NCBI GenBank assembly: GCA_021432605.1
Contig: MU271150.1
Span: forward strand, 1,984,001 to 2,048,000
Direction: 5' to 3'
DNA: 64,000 nucleotides
Origin: Coniochaeta sp. PMI_546
Lineage: Eukaryota; Ascomycota; Sordariomycetes; Coniochaetales; Coniochaetaceae
Position numbers and translations under genes: made by a program
Notes under the pieces: generated by a model
Told to the model about the DNA's origin: nothing
Database searches by the model: none
Seen by the model: only the letters and a program-made list of their open reading frames with translations
Shown here: piece by piece, positions 23,846-35,371 of the stretch
How the letters are laid out: every line of letters begins with the position of its first letter
How positions within the stretch are numbered: the stretch's first letter is position 1

Positions 23846-26488
23846 AGAAGAAAAAATCCCATAGATAGAAGGAATCTGAGGAATTTGTCCATCCATGTCC
23901 TGACTTTCAACTTTTCGCCAATTACATTCCTGCAGTGACAATCTTGAATGGAGATCTTGCAGATTCGTTTTGGCACTTTGAAAAGGCTGATCCCTGCCAT
24001 TCAGCTGTGTTCAACTACCTCTGCCCTGGACGATTGTGAAGGCCCAGAACGCCACCATACGCAATGCTAACTACACTGGCAAAGAAAGTCTGAGCGTGTA
24101 CACATGCAGTAATTGCTCGTCTTTTAGCATGTGTCAAGAAACCTGGAGATCACGCCAGGGATAGTCGGTCACTTGCTCACTAGACCAGTTCATCTTACCT
24201 TGGCTGGTAAGTCTGCGCTACGTCACGTCCGCGATCGTAGCGAGGATGTGGATATTCTTAGCACGTCTAAGTCGGCAAAGAGCTCGTGAACCCAAAGGCT
24301 AGAACAACTGTGGCTCAATGACAGAGGAGTTTCAAGGGACCCTTGCACAGATCGTCCTGTGGCGGGAGTTTTGTCGGTGGCGAAAATGGGGCATTGGTCC
24401 TGCCGTGGTGACGGATGTGGAGGTGAACGACAAGAGCGAAATCGTTGTTACCTGTTGTACGTGGAGGTACGCGCAGGTGTAAGGTAGGTACCTCTACGCA
24501 GGGATATTCCCTGGCCGCACAGGGCTGTCTTTCACCAAAACGCCAACACTGACATCCCAAAACAAAGTTGCACCTCCTCGGCTTTGTGTGGTGGCCCCAA
24601 GCCATCACTCCCAACAGAGAATCGGTCATATCGCAATTCCCATCCTTTTCCCCATCCTTCCGGAATGCAAAACTCACTTCGCCCCTGTCAAGCGGCAACC
24701 TTTACCCCCTGTACACTATACCACATAGTATACGGCCCAGGAACAGGGTCCCCGGGGGGTGCAAGTTTACACGTACCCTCCACTTTTCCACGCAAGTCCC
24801 CCCATCCGTACCCGTTGTTCCTTGCTTTCCGTGCTGCTCGTCCCCAGCTATTGGTTCACTCCTCCAGACACAAGATTTCCGGGCTTGCCTGCAAGATGTG
24901 GCTGCTCCGTGCAGTGACTCGTAAGTGTACCCTCTCGATGCTGTGTCGGAATGATTTAGTCCTGTACCTGCTCCTCTTCAGCGAAGCAAGCACGTACCAA
25001 GGAACCGGATTCTCATCATACCTGTACCTTGTCTAAGTACCTTCGCCTCACGGTGGCTTTAGGCAGGCCCAGCCAAATGTACTTTGCCTACACGTGGACT
25101 TGAAAAGGTTCTTGCAACCCGAAGCCTCGCGGCCCTGTCATTCTTTTGCGAAACCCCCAGCTGCTCACAAACCCTGTCTCCCCATAAAAACAAACTGATC
25201 ACTGCAGGAAGATACACTACAGAGGGTGGACAGGAAATTTGCCATCTCTCTAGCTTGGGTCATCCTTGGGACCCCAATTCTTCTCCATCCCTGCGACCCG
25301 CCAGTAGGAGCTGATAGCGGCTCTAACGTCCACAGATTCTGAAGCAACCTGGGGGCAGGCGAGTGACGAACGCCGGTGCGGACCGTAAAGTGCAGGGAGT
25401 GCTTCCGGATCTAAGCTCTCAACAGCAGCACAGCCACAGCCACTCACCATTCGGAAGACCCTACATCCTCCTCTATCCTCGTGGCTTCTCCTGCAGATCT
25501 AGGGGGCGGCAGGTGCAGGAAGTGGCTACACGTACTAGGTTTGAAATAGCACCGAGTACCGGAATCCGTTGCTGACCAGTCAAACCACTTTCTCCGGTCC
25601 CTCCAAACCAAGGTCTTGTAACGGCCCGCTCACCAGCCTGCTAGCATATTCCAAGGCGTCCGCGTCCCGGATCCAGCAAACGCCGAGGACTTCTCTCGCT
25701 CTTCTCCGTCCCGTCCTTGTTCGATTATCCACTGCCGGTGTTGTGGCAAAACGCACCTTGGAGACCCTAACTCTGCGGGCCCTTTACTAGCAAGGGAGAG
25801 AGCTGGTATTTCTTACCCGGCCTCTGGTCCGTGAGCCTGCCCTTCCTTTGAGGACAGTACCACAATAGTGGCTTGCTTTAATCTGGTTCTCAGACGCATC
25901 TCCCCTGCTTCAATTGACCCTTGCCGCCGGGTTCTTCTCTGAGATAATATTGGACGCCCAGCAAGCCGATCGCCCTTCTAAGAATACACTCTTACAGAAG
26001 ACGCTGGGTGGTATCCAGGTCCCAGCTTAGGCCGTACACGACTTAGCGTCAGCTGGAGTTGCCCTCACCGAGCTTCGCAGAGTGCTGGTATTCCTCATTG
26101 CAGAAAGTCAACTCTCTGTCGGGGCTTCAAAAGAGGATCCTCTGCCTGCCGTTGCATTAAATTTGCTGGAAATCCGCTTGAACTACCACGGCATACAGCT
26201 CCGTTGGGCAGCCAAGAAAATAATTCGGCTCGGATTTCGAACAGGGCTGTTCACAGATTCTGTGCGGCGCCTCTCTAACCGTGTCTTTCCTGTCCGGCCA
26301 GCAACCGCCGACCTCTTCAGACCGCACAGCGCTTTAACGGAGACCAAAACTCCTCCCCTACGTTTCGGGCTCTTGCCAGAGCAACGAAACCGCACCGGCC
26401 ACTTTACTCTCTCCCCCACGAGCAACGCCAAGGTGGTGAGTCTGGTGCTTTACAAGCCACTCACTCTCTGGTCAAAGCTTTCGTTGCA

Positions 26489-28749
26489 ATGGGAGATATT
26501 CCACCGCCGGTAGGCACCCCTAACGTACTTCCGATGGAGGACGGCGCACCGAATCCGTTCCCTGGACCAACATCCCCAGGTCGACCTCACCCTCTACAGC
26601 AGAGCCATTCCGGCACTTATCAGTCGACTGGCTACTCGTCTATAGCACCGCAAAGTTACGCGAACCTACAGCCTGCCTTTTCATCCCAGATTGACATTGC
26701 ACAGTCTCAGGGATCAGGTCGTGGTGGCCCTTACAACATGAATGCCATGGTGAACGCCTTGCCTCAGCAACATTACCGACCTGGACAATATCCACAGAAC
26801 CAACACCGTTTTAGTCCTCAGAATGCATCGCCATCGACCATGTCTAACCAGATGCCGCTCCAACAACAGCAGTACGAAGCCCAAGGTGGAATCAATCCTC
26901 TGGCAAACCAGCAGTATTATCTCCCGCAGCACGCGGGCGGTATGCCGCAGTACTACTCGACTTCCATGTCGCCTCCGCACTCGCAGACAAACATCTCTTC
27001 GCGGAACAACATGGGCTATTATCCGAGCCCAGTACTCATGAACCCGCAGGGGTCAGCTCCGGCGACATATTACTACCCACAAGCTCCTCATTATAGCACA
27101 CAGCCCCATGGAATGCCAGCGCAACTCATTTCCCCCCAGTATCTATCATCCACCCCTCCTCAGTCAGATCCTAGGATGGCAGCAGCGCTACCGGTGGATC
27201 AATACGGTACCTCGTCGTATCCTCAAGACCGTGGATCTTGTAAGACCTCAACATCCGTGAATCGTGGAACGACGTTCAAGTTTTGCAGTGATGTCCCTGG
27301 CTGACACTCGTGTAGTTTCTTCAGAGAACCGGCAGAACATTGTCCGGGGCCCGCCACGTAAACCTCGACAGAGTGGTGAGTATCACCCGCCGCCCGACGA
27401 CCTACCGACCGACGTCTAACTCTGAAAAATAGGCCATGCTATCTGGATTGGCAATCTCCCGCCCCAGACCGACTTGATGAGTCTTGTCCACCACGTCTGC
27501 AAGGAAGCTCCTGGCCTCGAATCACTATTTCTCATCTCGAAGAGCAACTGTGCCTTTGCGAATTTCAAGGATGAGCCAAGCTGCGTGGCCGCGCAGCTGA
27601 AACTCCATGATTCGAAGTTTCAGTCTGTTCGGCTGGTTAGCCGCCTGCGGAAGAATACTGTAGAGGGAGCGACTGGACTTACCGCTCCGACAGGTCCTGC
27701 AGCGGGGGGATCCCAATCGACTGTGACCGAAGATGCATCTCCGCAAACCGAAAGGGTCTCAGAAACGAGGGAGGATACCGCAGCTCGAACGTCGACCAGC
27801 GAAACAAATCTTGGTGCACCAACCTCTCACACAGATGACGAAGGACGCACTATCTCACCTCCACAGAAGGATAAGTTCTTTATCCTGAAAAGCCTCACAA
27901 TGGAAGACCTGGAGTTGAGTGTGCAGACAGGGATCTGGGCGACGCAGGCACACAACGAGGAGGTCCTCAATAAAGCTTTTGCGGTGAGTACTATTGGACA
28001 AGGGGCGTCAGCTAAACGCAACAGCTGTCGCAGCTTCTGCGTGAGCAAGGACGAACGTTAGCACGACGCGAGATGAAGATATGATGCTAATATGGAGTTC
28101 TGCTATGTTTCAGACCGCTGAGAATGTCTACCTGGTCTTCTCGGCCAACAAATCGGGCGAGTACTTCGGGTACGCGCGGATGCTGTCCCCTATCAACGAC
28201 GACCCCGCTGCGGCCATCGAGTTCGCGCCGAAAGCCCAGGCCACGACCGACCTCGATCTTCCCAAGGCCATCCCCACCGAAGCGACCGAATTTGCTCCCA
28301 AGGGTCGGATCATCGATGACTCGGCACGAGGCACCATCTTCTGGGAAGCGGAGCGCGACGACAACACGTTGGAGATCCCAGTACAGGACGGCGAGGAGGG
28401 CAATAGCTCAGGACCCGGGTCGACAGGGGACGCGAGCAGCGTCCAGAGCGAGAGTGGGAAGGCTGAGACGAAGGCTTGGGGCAAACCGTTCAAGCTGGAG
28501 TGGCTATCTACCACTAAGCTACCATTCTACCGAGCCAGAGGATTGAGGAATCCGTGGAACTCGAATCGGGAGGTCAAGATTGCAAGAGACGGGACAGAGC
28601 TGGAGCCATCAGTCGGCAGGAGACTGATAGGTCTCTTCAACCGTGTGCAGAGTCCTGCTCCTCCTATCGCTGGCGGGCCGGGGGTCTTGAGAGGGACCAT
28701 GCCAATGGTGCCTGGCTACCCTGCCATGAGATCGCCCTACCAGCCTTAG
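26489..28749 (+). CDS. RRM-YTH domain RNA-binding protein (putative m6A reader)
   Basis: Exons 26489..27239, 27316..27375, 27433..27983 and 28114..28749 give 665 residues. Residues 1-265 are Gln/Pro/Tyr/Ser-rich and disordered. Residues 271-345 form an RRM with RNP2-like IWIGNLP and RNP1-like NCAFANFK. About 416-630 is a YTH domain: KDKFFILKSLTMEDLELSVQ, GIWATQ with a cage-type Trp439, VYLVFSANKSGEYFGYARM, and FKLEWLSTTKLPFYRARGL followed by RNPWN. The fold recognises N6-methyladenosine, or specific hexamers in the fission yeast Mmi1 branch, through an aromatic cage. The third intron (127 nt) has a TGCTAAT branch site and an acceptor that joins ...KAFA to TAENVYL. The protein probably controls mRNA fate. 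Reader activity is inferred, not shown. Confidence 0.9.
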
Positions 28750-30966
28750 AGAGGCAGTCGAGGGTGTCGAGGGACGAAAAAGCGATGGAATTACGAAGGA
28801 AAGGGAACTTTGAGGTGCTCGACTGTCAGCCTCTTCTGGATCGACGGGGACGGAGGTGGGTAATTCATTTCTGTACATCGGGCCGCGGGCGAGCACTGCG
28901 ATTTACCTTCTTTAGCTGTTTCTCTGGTCTAGTGTGGTATGTCTAAGGTATATCTTTACTCCTCTCCATCGTCTGCGGCACATTTGTGCCTGGCATGCTT
29001 GGGGGAAACCCGCTGCTATGCTGGGACATGGCTTCTAATCCCTACCTTGGGTCGGTACAATCTATCGAGGAAAGGGCCGAGTATAGCCTCGCAGACGGGA
29101 AAGTGAAAGGCAGCGGCGACTTAGGCCATAGAAAGCAATGCTATTACTGTTGACACCAGTGTCGAACAAGGTCCATCTTGCTAAGCAACAAAGGCACCTA
29201 TCGTGACTTACACGCGCGCCGTTTGTCCCGACTTACACCCGGATACCGTAGGTCCCTTACCTTTAGCTGCTACGTAAAAAAAGAAAACCCTGGAACAAGA
29301 AGGGGGGGAAACGGGTCTGTTGTAAAACGTCGAAACGTCAGGAGGCTCAAAAAATATTCCGCAAACCCCTGACTGAACCTGAGGTGCCGGGTCTAGACCA
29401 GTCCATCAGATCCACGAGCCAGAGAAAAGCATGTGCCACTTGTGGCTTTTCATTACCGGCGTGGCACGCAAAAGCCTCATTTGATCCAGCAAGGTGGATC
29501 CTGCCGCCGAACCGAAGTGCCACTCGTCGGACACAGACACCGAAGCAGATCCGCGCCAGATCCGACACCCTAGTTAGGTAGACGGGCACCTTGACGGGAT
29601 CTGCGCGTCCAGTACTCTTACAAGGTATAGATAGCTAGCCAAGAAGCACGTGGAAAAGTTGCAATCGGAAATTCCGCGCTCAAGAGCTTCCTTCTGCTGG
29701 GGAATTCGCCACACCGGCACCGCCACAGATCAAGTGCAGATCATTTCCTAAAGCCGGGGACGCTATTGAACAACAAGGATGGCTGTCACACGGAAAGTGG
29801 GCTTTTTTGGACGCAAGTGCACAGGCGGAGACACCCGTGGGGCTGCCGAGCTTTGTTTCGTCATGTCTCGGTGTACCCAGAGCCAACGCTACCTTACTCT
29901 GTGTGGGGAAAGCTTTCTGACGGGCCGGGATGTGTTGTCGCAAGCTTGCATCCCGGATTGTGGCGAGAAAAGCTTTGATCGAAAAGGGCAGAATGGGATT
30001 TCGGAGAATTAAAACCCAGTTCACATTGTGGGACCCCGCGAGGCGGGGTGTGGGCTTTGTCAATCACGGGCGTGGGGTTAGCGGAGGTCCATCTGGTGGA
30101 ACTGTTTCTCAGTATGCTGGCTTTGCACGGCACTTACCGCTTACCGCTTACCGCTGCGTCAGAGTTGACGCTTCGCTGGGCACGATCGACGTCAATTGTG
30201 TTGATCATCTCGTCACTTTCGATGATTAGACTGCTTGCTCTATCGCCATTTTTGGCATCTTCTCGTTGTCAGTGCTGCAGTCTGAAAATAGAAAAAAATA
30301 CAGGAATGAGCAAAGATAAGCAGCAAATACTAATAGTGCAATATTCGAGAGCAGTATCGTCATCCACGTTTGTCGTCTTCTTCAGTCTACACACGCGATA
30401 AATAATGTAATGTACACTAATTAAGGTGCGAGTGATCGATATATGACACTCAGCCAATTTTACCATAGCAACAGCAGTCAAGCCTGTCCTAAACAAAATT
30501 AAGGCTTTGTCGTGTGGCTACTTCTGTGGCTGATGTATCGAACCATCTATCTGCTGTGGCTTCTACACTGCACACGTGTACACTACACTAGATAGGACAG
30601 TCTAATGTCACTTGCGAGGCGAACGGTAATTTGTATCTTTCAATAAGTGCTTCTCATTTGTTGCAACTACCACTAAAAGGCTGCTAAGGAATGATCCTCA
30701 ACCCCTTAACAAGATGACCAGTCAGGCCAGTCCAATGCAAGCGCAACGCTATAAACCACAAAGCCTTCTCTGCAGCCGTTGCAGAGCACAACAATGATTA
30801 GAATATGTGACACAGTCCCTGGGTTGTGTCCATCTCGTCCATGTCGTTAAAAAGTCATTATGAGAAATCGTCATTAAGGAGAGTGTGATGCGTTGTAAGA
30901 GGTAAATGATGACGGATGGCTGCTCGTGGCAGAAAGGGGGTTGAGTAGATCGCGGTGTTGTTCGTT
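28750..30966. other. convergent intergenic region (2.2 kb)
   Basis: This lies between the YTH gene (+) and Hsp30 (-), beyond the expected UTRs. It has a three-copy CTTACCG-type tandem near 30133-30155 and an ACACGTGT palindrome at 30572-30579. No coding or RNA gene was recognised. Confidence 0.55.
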
Positions 30967-31650
30967 TTAGTTGATGGCAATGCGGCGGCTCTCGTGCTTC
31001 TTCGCCTTGGGGACTGTGATGTTCAGGACGCCGTTGCTGAGGCTGGCGGTGACGCCGTCCTGGTCGATCCGGGTCGGGAAGCTGAAGGTGCGGGAGAACT
31101 CGCCTACGGAGCGCTCCGAAACCCAGTACTTCTCCTTGGGCTGCTGGGGCTGCTCCTGCTGATGCGCGTCCTTCTTGGCGACGGTGCCCTGCTCCTTGCC
31201 TTGCTTCTTGGCCTCCTCCTTGGCCTGCTCGCTGGCCTCATCCTCGACCGTCACCTTGTGGGGCTTGGTGTGGTGCTGCTCACCGCCCTCGGTGATGGCG
31301 CCGCTCGACTTCGCGCCGCTCTCGAGGAGGCCGGATGGGGGAGTGCCGGACTGGTAGGTGCGCTCGACATGGCCATGGATGACGATGGTCTGCGGCTCCG
31401 TGAACTCGATGTTGATGTTCTCCCGCTCGATACCGGGCAGCTCGCCGTGCAGCTCGTACGTGTTCTCCGTCTCCCGTACGTCGAACTTGGGGTTGAAGGT
31501 GCGAGCGCTGATAGCGCGGCTGCCCTTGGTGCCGCTGCCGTTGTTGGTGCCCTGGACCTCGGTGCGGTAGTTGTCGAAGTCATCCAGAAGGCGGAAGAGA
31601 GGGGTGAAGCTGGGGTCAGCACCGTAGAGGGAACGTGGGAAGAGCGACAT
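30967..31650 (-). CDS. hsp30: small heat shock protein, Hsp30/Hsp20 family
   Basis: A single exon encodes 227 residues from the ATG at 31650. The open frame extends further upstream, but MSLFPRSLYG is the typical fungal Hsp30 start. The alpha-crystallin domain is split: the first half has FDVRETENTYELHGELPGIE and IVIHGHVE, the second has GEFSRTFSFP, VTASLSNGVL and LNITVPK. Between them lies an insert of about 55 residues rich in Lys, Glu, Gln and Ser. I recall similar inserts in filamentous-fungal Hsp30 proteins. It acts as an ATP-independent holdase in the cytosol and possibly at mitochondria under heat stress. A TTCTAGAA heat-shock element lies upstream. The ending ESRRIAIN matches the family. 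Confidence 0.94.
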   Translation of the reverse strand: MSLFPRSLYGADPSFTPLFRLLDDFDNYRTEVQGTNNGSGTKGSRAISARTFNPKFDVRETENTYELHGELPGIERENINIEFTEPQTIVIHGHVERTYQSGTPPSGLLESGAKSSGAITEGGEQHHTKPHKVTVEDEASEQAKEEAKKQGKEQGTVAKKDAHQQEQPQQPKEKYWVSERSVGEFSRTFSFPTRIDQDGVTASLSNGVLNITVPKAKKHESRRIAIN

Positions 31651-32942
31651 TGTGTATGGTGTGGTTGAGAGATGTCGAATACGCTTTGCTGATGGGCGAA
31701 GGACTTGTTGTGAGAGTCTTCGTGTGAGTGGTCTGCAGGAAGCTTGCATGTAGAAGATTGCTCGATTTCTGATCTGATGTCTGGTGAGCAAAACGGAATG
31801 CCGTTAGGTAGGAGGTTTGGGGTTGATTTATACTTGAGCAAGCCGTGACATGGCAGCTTCCTCAAGTTTCGAGCAACGGAACGAACGGATGGCACAGAAC
31901 GCCAATGAACCTGATCAGACAGGAAACGAAAGCATCAGGAGATTCTAGAAACGGCCCAGCGTTGCGATGTGAGGCCAATGGTGAGAACACGATGTTACGG
32001 AATTGCGGAGAAATCGCATGATACTTCTACGGGTTACCACGACAGTATTGATATTCGGCGTATTTACCTTGCTCCACCACCAATTGCGAGCACTATCACG
32101 AAACCGAAAGCCATAGTACACCACATGTGTACACGTATAAGAACACGATGATGACAGAGATGCGGAGAATTGCATGATACTTCCAGGTTCTACGGGCCAC
32201 CACCGCAGTTCACTGTTGAGATCTTGGGCGGTTTAGACACTATCGTGGAACGCCTAGAACTTTCCACTAGGAGACGATCCGCCACAGCTTGAAAGTAGCT
32301 GCACTTGCAGAAGATTCGCGAAAAACAGCAAAGCAACAGCCTTGAAGTGCTCAATCGACGTGAATATAACATCTGATCGGCTATTAGCATTGAGTTTTGA
32401 CCTTTTACTGGATGTTTGATCTGATGGTCTGGCACAGGGAACAAGTCGCCGAAAAGGGTGGCCCTCACCATACCTTAATGTCGAGACAGCCTGACTAAGC
32501 ACCTCAGCACGATTCTCTCGTCTGGTCAACCCCAACCCTGATGCTGCCTTGTTGCAAAGGCATTTTCCGCACCTTGTTGGGCAACTTGATCGTTGTAAGA
32601 TTATACGACTCTATGCTTAAGCCTGCCACAAATATGTTATTTCTAGGTCGTAGTTTGCGAGCTGGCCTATCGCAATCAAGGGAGTGATAAACATGTGCCC
32701 GTATCTGAGATAGCGTCGCAGCTCCGCAGCTGAAGGATCGGCCCTGGCAACCACTGCAGCTCTCCGCTTACGCCATCGGATCGCGCGCACTAGTCCTGAG
32801 TGTAACTTCCGGCACCGGTCCTACCCTCGAGGCATGCCGAACCAATACCCAGTTCATTACTATAGTATAATACACACTTCCGACCCTCTGTATAGCTGCT
32901 GGTAGATCTCGTTTTGCCTTCAATTTGAGACATTTAGACAAG
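31651..32942. other. divergent promoter region Hsp30/methyltransferase
   Basis: This 1.3-kb region is shared by two divergent genes. It contains heat-shock-type TTC/GAA repeats near Hsp30, an ACATGTGTACACGT motif at 32123-32136, and no recognisable gene. Confidence 0.55.
31943..31950. promoter_or_regulatory. candidate heat-shock element TTCTAGAA upstream of hsp30
   Basis: TTCTAGAA is a perfect tail-to-tail pair of the Hsf1 unit (TTCnnGAA), about 295 bases upstream of the Hsp30 ATG. Further TTC units 10 bp apart at 31858-31860 and 31868-31870, and GAA units at 31879-31885, lie closer to the gene and could form a gapped element. Hsf1 control of Hsp30 is established in fungi. These particular sites are inferred. 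Confidence 0.5.
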
Positions 32943-33924
32943 ATGGTGACGAAGTACGAGCTACCCAAGGCAGCCTCCGAAGGATTCAAGGACGCCGGCA
33001 AGTACGATGCCTACCGCCCGTCCTACCCGCCCGAGGCCGTGGATTCCCTGCTGCGCCATCTCAAGATAGCGGACAGACCCAATGTGAACGTGGTCGAGAT
33101 AGCTGCCGGAACCGGCAAGTTCACAGAGTTGCTGGCCAAGAGGCACGAAAACTACAACATTCACGCCATCGAGCCCCATGAGGGCATGAGGGCAGAACTT
33201 GAGAAAAAACAGCTGCGGAACGTCACGGTCACTGATGGACACGCGGCAAAGATGCCGGTAGATGATGGCTACGCAGATGCATGCATCGCAGCACAATCGT
33301 TTCACTGGTAACGCCGCTCACCCGTGTAATTCGATAGACGGTTATAACTCACCGACCCTCAAGGTTCGCTACCGATGAAGCTCTCAAAGAGATCCACCGC
33401 ATACTGGCGCCAAATGCTGTGCTCGGCATGATATGGAATATCGAAGAATGTAGGACATATCTTGGCTGCTCATAGCTTTCCTCCTCTAACTTCATACAGA
33501 CAACAAGCCTAGGTCGTGGCCGTCAGTAACATCGTGGGGAAAGAAACTGAATGACTGGATATGGTCTATCGCCACCGACGGGCTTCCCCGGTTCCGGGAC
33601 GAAGAATGGCAGACCGTGTTTGAGAAACAGACGAAGCACAACCCGCTTGAGATCCTCAAGAATAGTCTGACGAGTGACTTCCCCCGGTTCTCTCTACCCC
33701 TCGGTCAGGAGACGGTGAAGTGGACGGTCTGGGTATCGGAGGATGCGCTCTGGGCACGCATCAATACGCTGAGTCAAGTCGCTGTCCTCAAGGGAGAGCA
33801 GAAGGATGCCGCATACAGAACATTCAAGGAGGCGTTGCAATCGTCGGACGTGGAGCGGAATGAGAAGGGTGAGATCGCGCTTCACGGGGTGACCTTCTTT
33901 GCTTGGACGGATAAAATAGAATGA
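32943..33924 (+). CDS. class I SAM-dependent methyltransferase
   Basis: Exons 32943..33307, 33364..33449 and 33500..33924 give 291 residues. Both introns (56 and 50 nt) keep the frame and restore Trp (SFHW) and Tyr (EEYNKP). The Rossmann-fold motif I is VVEIAAGTGKFTELLA (about residues 50-65). Motif II is HAIEPHEGMRAEL. The later motif DACIAAQSFHWF is followed by ATDEALKEIHRIL and VLGMIWNIEE, as in the Methyltransf_11 group that includes yeast trans-aconitate methyltransferase Tmt1 and Crg1. The substrate cannot be read from the sequence. It is probably cytosolic; no targeting signal is visible. It is convergent with LSM6, whose stop lies 210 bases away. Confidence 0.92.
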
Positions 33925-34134
33925 AGGATTGCTAGGTATTATGCAGAAGAATCCGAGCATGCAATGTTTGTCGGCATGATGCTACGTATAGACCACAAGC
34001 TCCGTCTCTTGATACCGCCAGGAGCACGTGTTGGTCCTTATTGTGCGGATGTACCTGAATAGGCTCAAGATAGAAATGCGTGTACCTGTTCCAGGCTCCT
34101 TTAAGCGTGATCTGGTCATGAGTTCCCGACCCAA

Positions 34135-34502
34135 TCAGTCGGCCGAGATGTACATGACTACAAACATTGTCAGCACTCCAAGTGTTAACGAGACAGATGT
34201 GCGAGAGCCTCACCATTGTTGCCTCTGACAAACGCATCTCCGTATGTCCTCCGCTTGCTACCGTTGACGTATTCCTCGGTCTTCTCCAGCGCAATGTTCA
34301 TGTATCCGTCCACAGATTGTAGTTCGCCTGAGCATAGGTTAGTCAGTCATCACCGTGAGCTATGAACCTGGAAGGCTTGAGGTGAAGACCTACCCTTGTA
34401 GACGACACCCGAGTTGAGCTTCACCGTGACAGGAGCGCCGATGATCTGGCTCAAGAAGCCCGATGGGTCTTTGCCCTCACCTTGTGGTGTTCCGTTCTCC
34501 AT
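34135..34502 (-). CDS. LSM6: U6 snRNA-associated Sm-like protein LSm6
   Basis: Exons complement(34394..34502), complement(34214..34327) and complement(34135..34157) give 81 residues, the normal size. The last exon encodes only the final codons (V)MYISAD. The Sm1 motif is visible in GAPVTVKLNSGVVYKGELQS with DGYMNIAL following, and the Sm2 motif is DAFVRGNNVMYISAD. LSm6 is part of the LSm1-7 ring in mRNA decay and the LSm2-8 ring on U6 snRNA. The three-exon structure matches fungal homologues: the first intron follows VVYKG, the second follows RGNN. It ends 210 bp from the stop of the convergent methyltransferase gene. Confidence 0.96.
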
Positions 34503-35371
34503 TTTGTAGTGGATGAGAGCTTTGGAAGAGAAGGTGCTGGTGTGAAGGTGAAGACTGGGCGATGAGCGGAGATGTGGTTGGTTGAGCGTGACTGGTCCCA
34601 CTATTTCATACACTGCCTCATAGTCGCATATTCTTGTAGATGCATAACACAGCCCAGACCTTCAACCACAACGCGTGTGACTCTTTGATCAGCCCTGATC
34701 ATTTGGCAATGGTCACCTTGACTCACTTCCTCCGAGAATGTAGGTTTAGTCCATCTGGACGGGTTCTAATTAACTTCTTGTATCGGCTCATCTGTTATGG
34801 CGACGATGATTTTGGATGAAGCAGTTCAGAAAGGTCGCCTTGAAGTATCCCATCGCCCTTCTACAATTACCAGTGCCTCCTCTTGCCGTAGAGATCATTT
34901 TCCGTTATTGCAGCTGGCTTCTTCTTCTGCCTCCAGTGCTGTCATCCTTCTCCGCATAGACTCAAAGCACCTTCCACTGAAAGGGATGGGTCGTTGACGA
35001 TACCTGACTTATCGTTCCCCCTTGCGAAATATTCGCCATTGCAAGTTTCCCTAAACGACGTCTCAAACAAGCATATCGACACGTCGCTTGCACGGAGACC
35101 TCACAGGGAAAGCGATCTTTCGGGAAGCTAAACCTTCTTGCTGCCCTTGATAGTGGTTAGCAGTGTCCCTTCCACAACTCGGGGGCAGACGAGGAAGACC
35201 ACATATAATACAGTATGTCATCTCCGTTGGCTTTCCAGTACCTCAACACCGTACCAGCTCGCTCCTTTTCTTGATTTTATCATATGCTATGCCATCGTGT
35301 GGTTGCCATTCAGAACATCAATAACACTAGTCAAACCCACCCGTTCTCTCTCATAGAGCCCAATTGCACAA
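34503..35371. other. divergent promoter region LSM6/NT-like gene
   Basis: Promoter and leader sequence for two divergent genes. C/T-rich stretches precede the right-hand gene. Nothing else was seen. Confidence 0.55.

Larger units (their letters stand above)
20296..26488. other. long gene-free stretch (6.2 kb)
   Basis: The largest gap in the window. I see no conserved domain, tRNA or clear transposon. Short frames such as 22216-22695 (-) and 24584-25036 (+) lack intron structure or motifs. The last 1-2 kb is probably leader and promoter of the YTH gene and is C/T-rich. Local features are a 16-bp palindrome at 23464-23479, a C-run/A-run junction at about 23823-23845, and repeated GTGTACAC-type motifs near 23131-23150 and 24096-24105. 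Confidence 0.5.
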
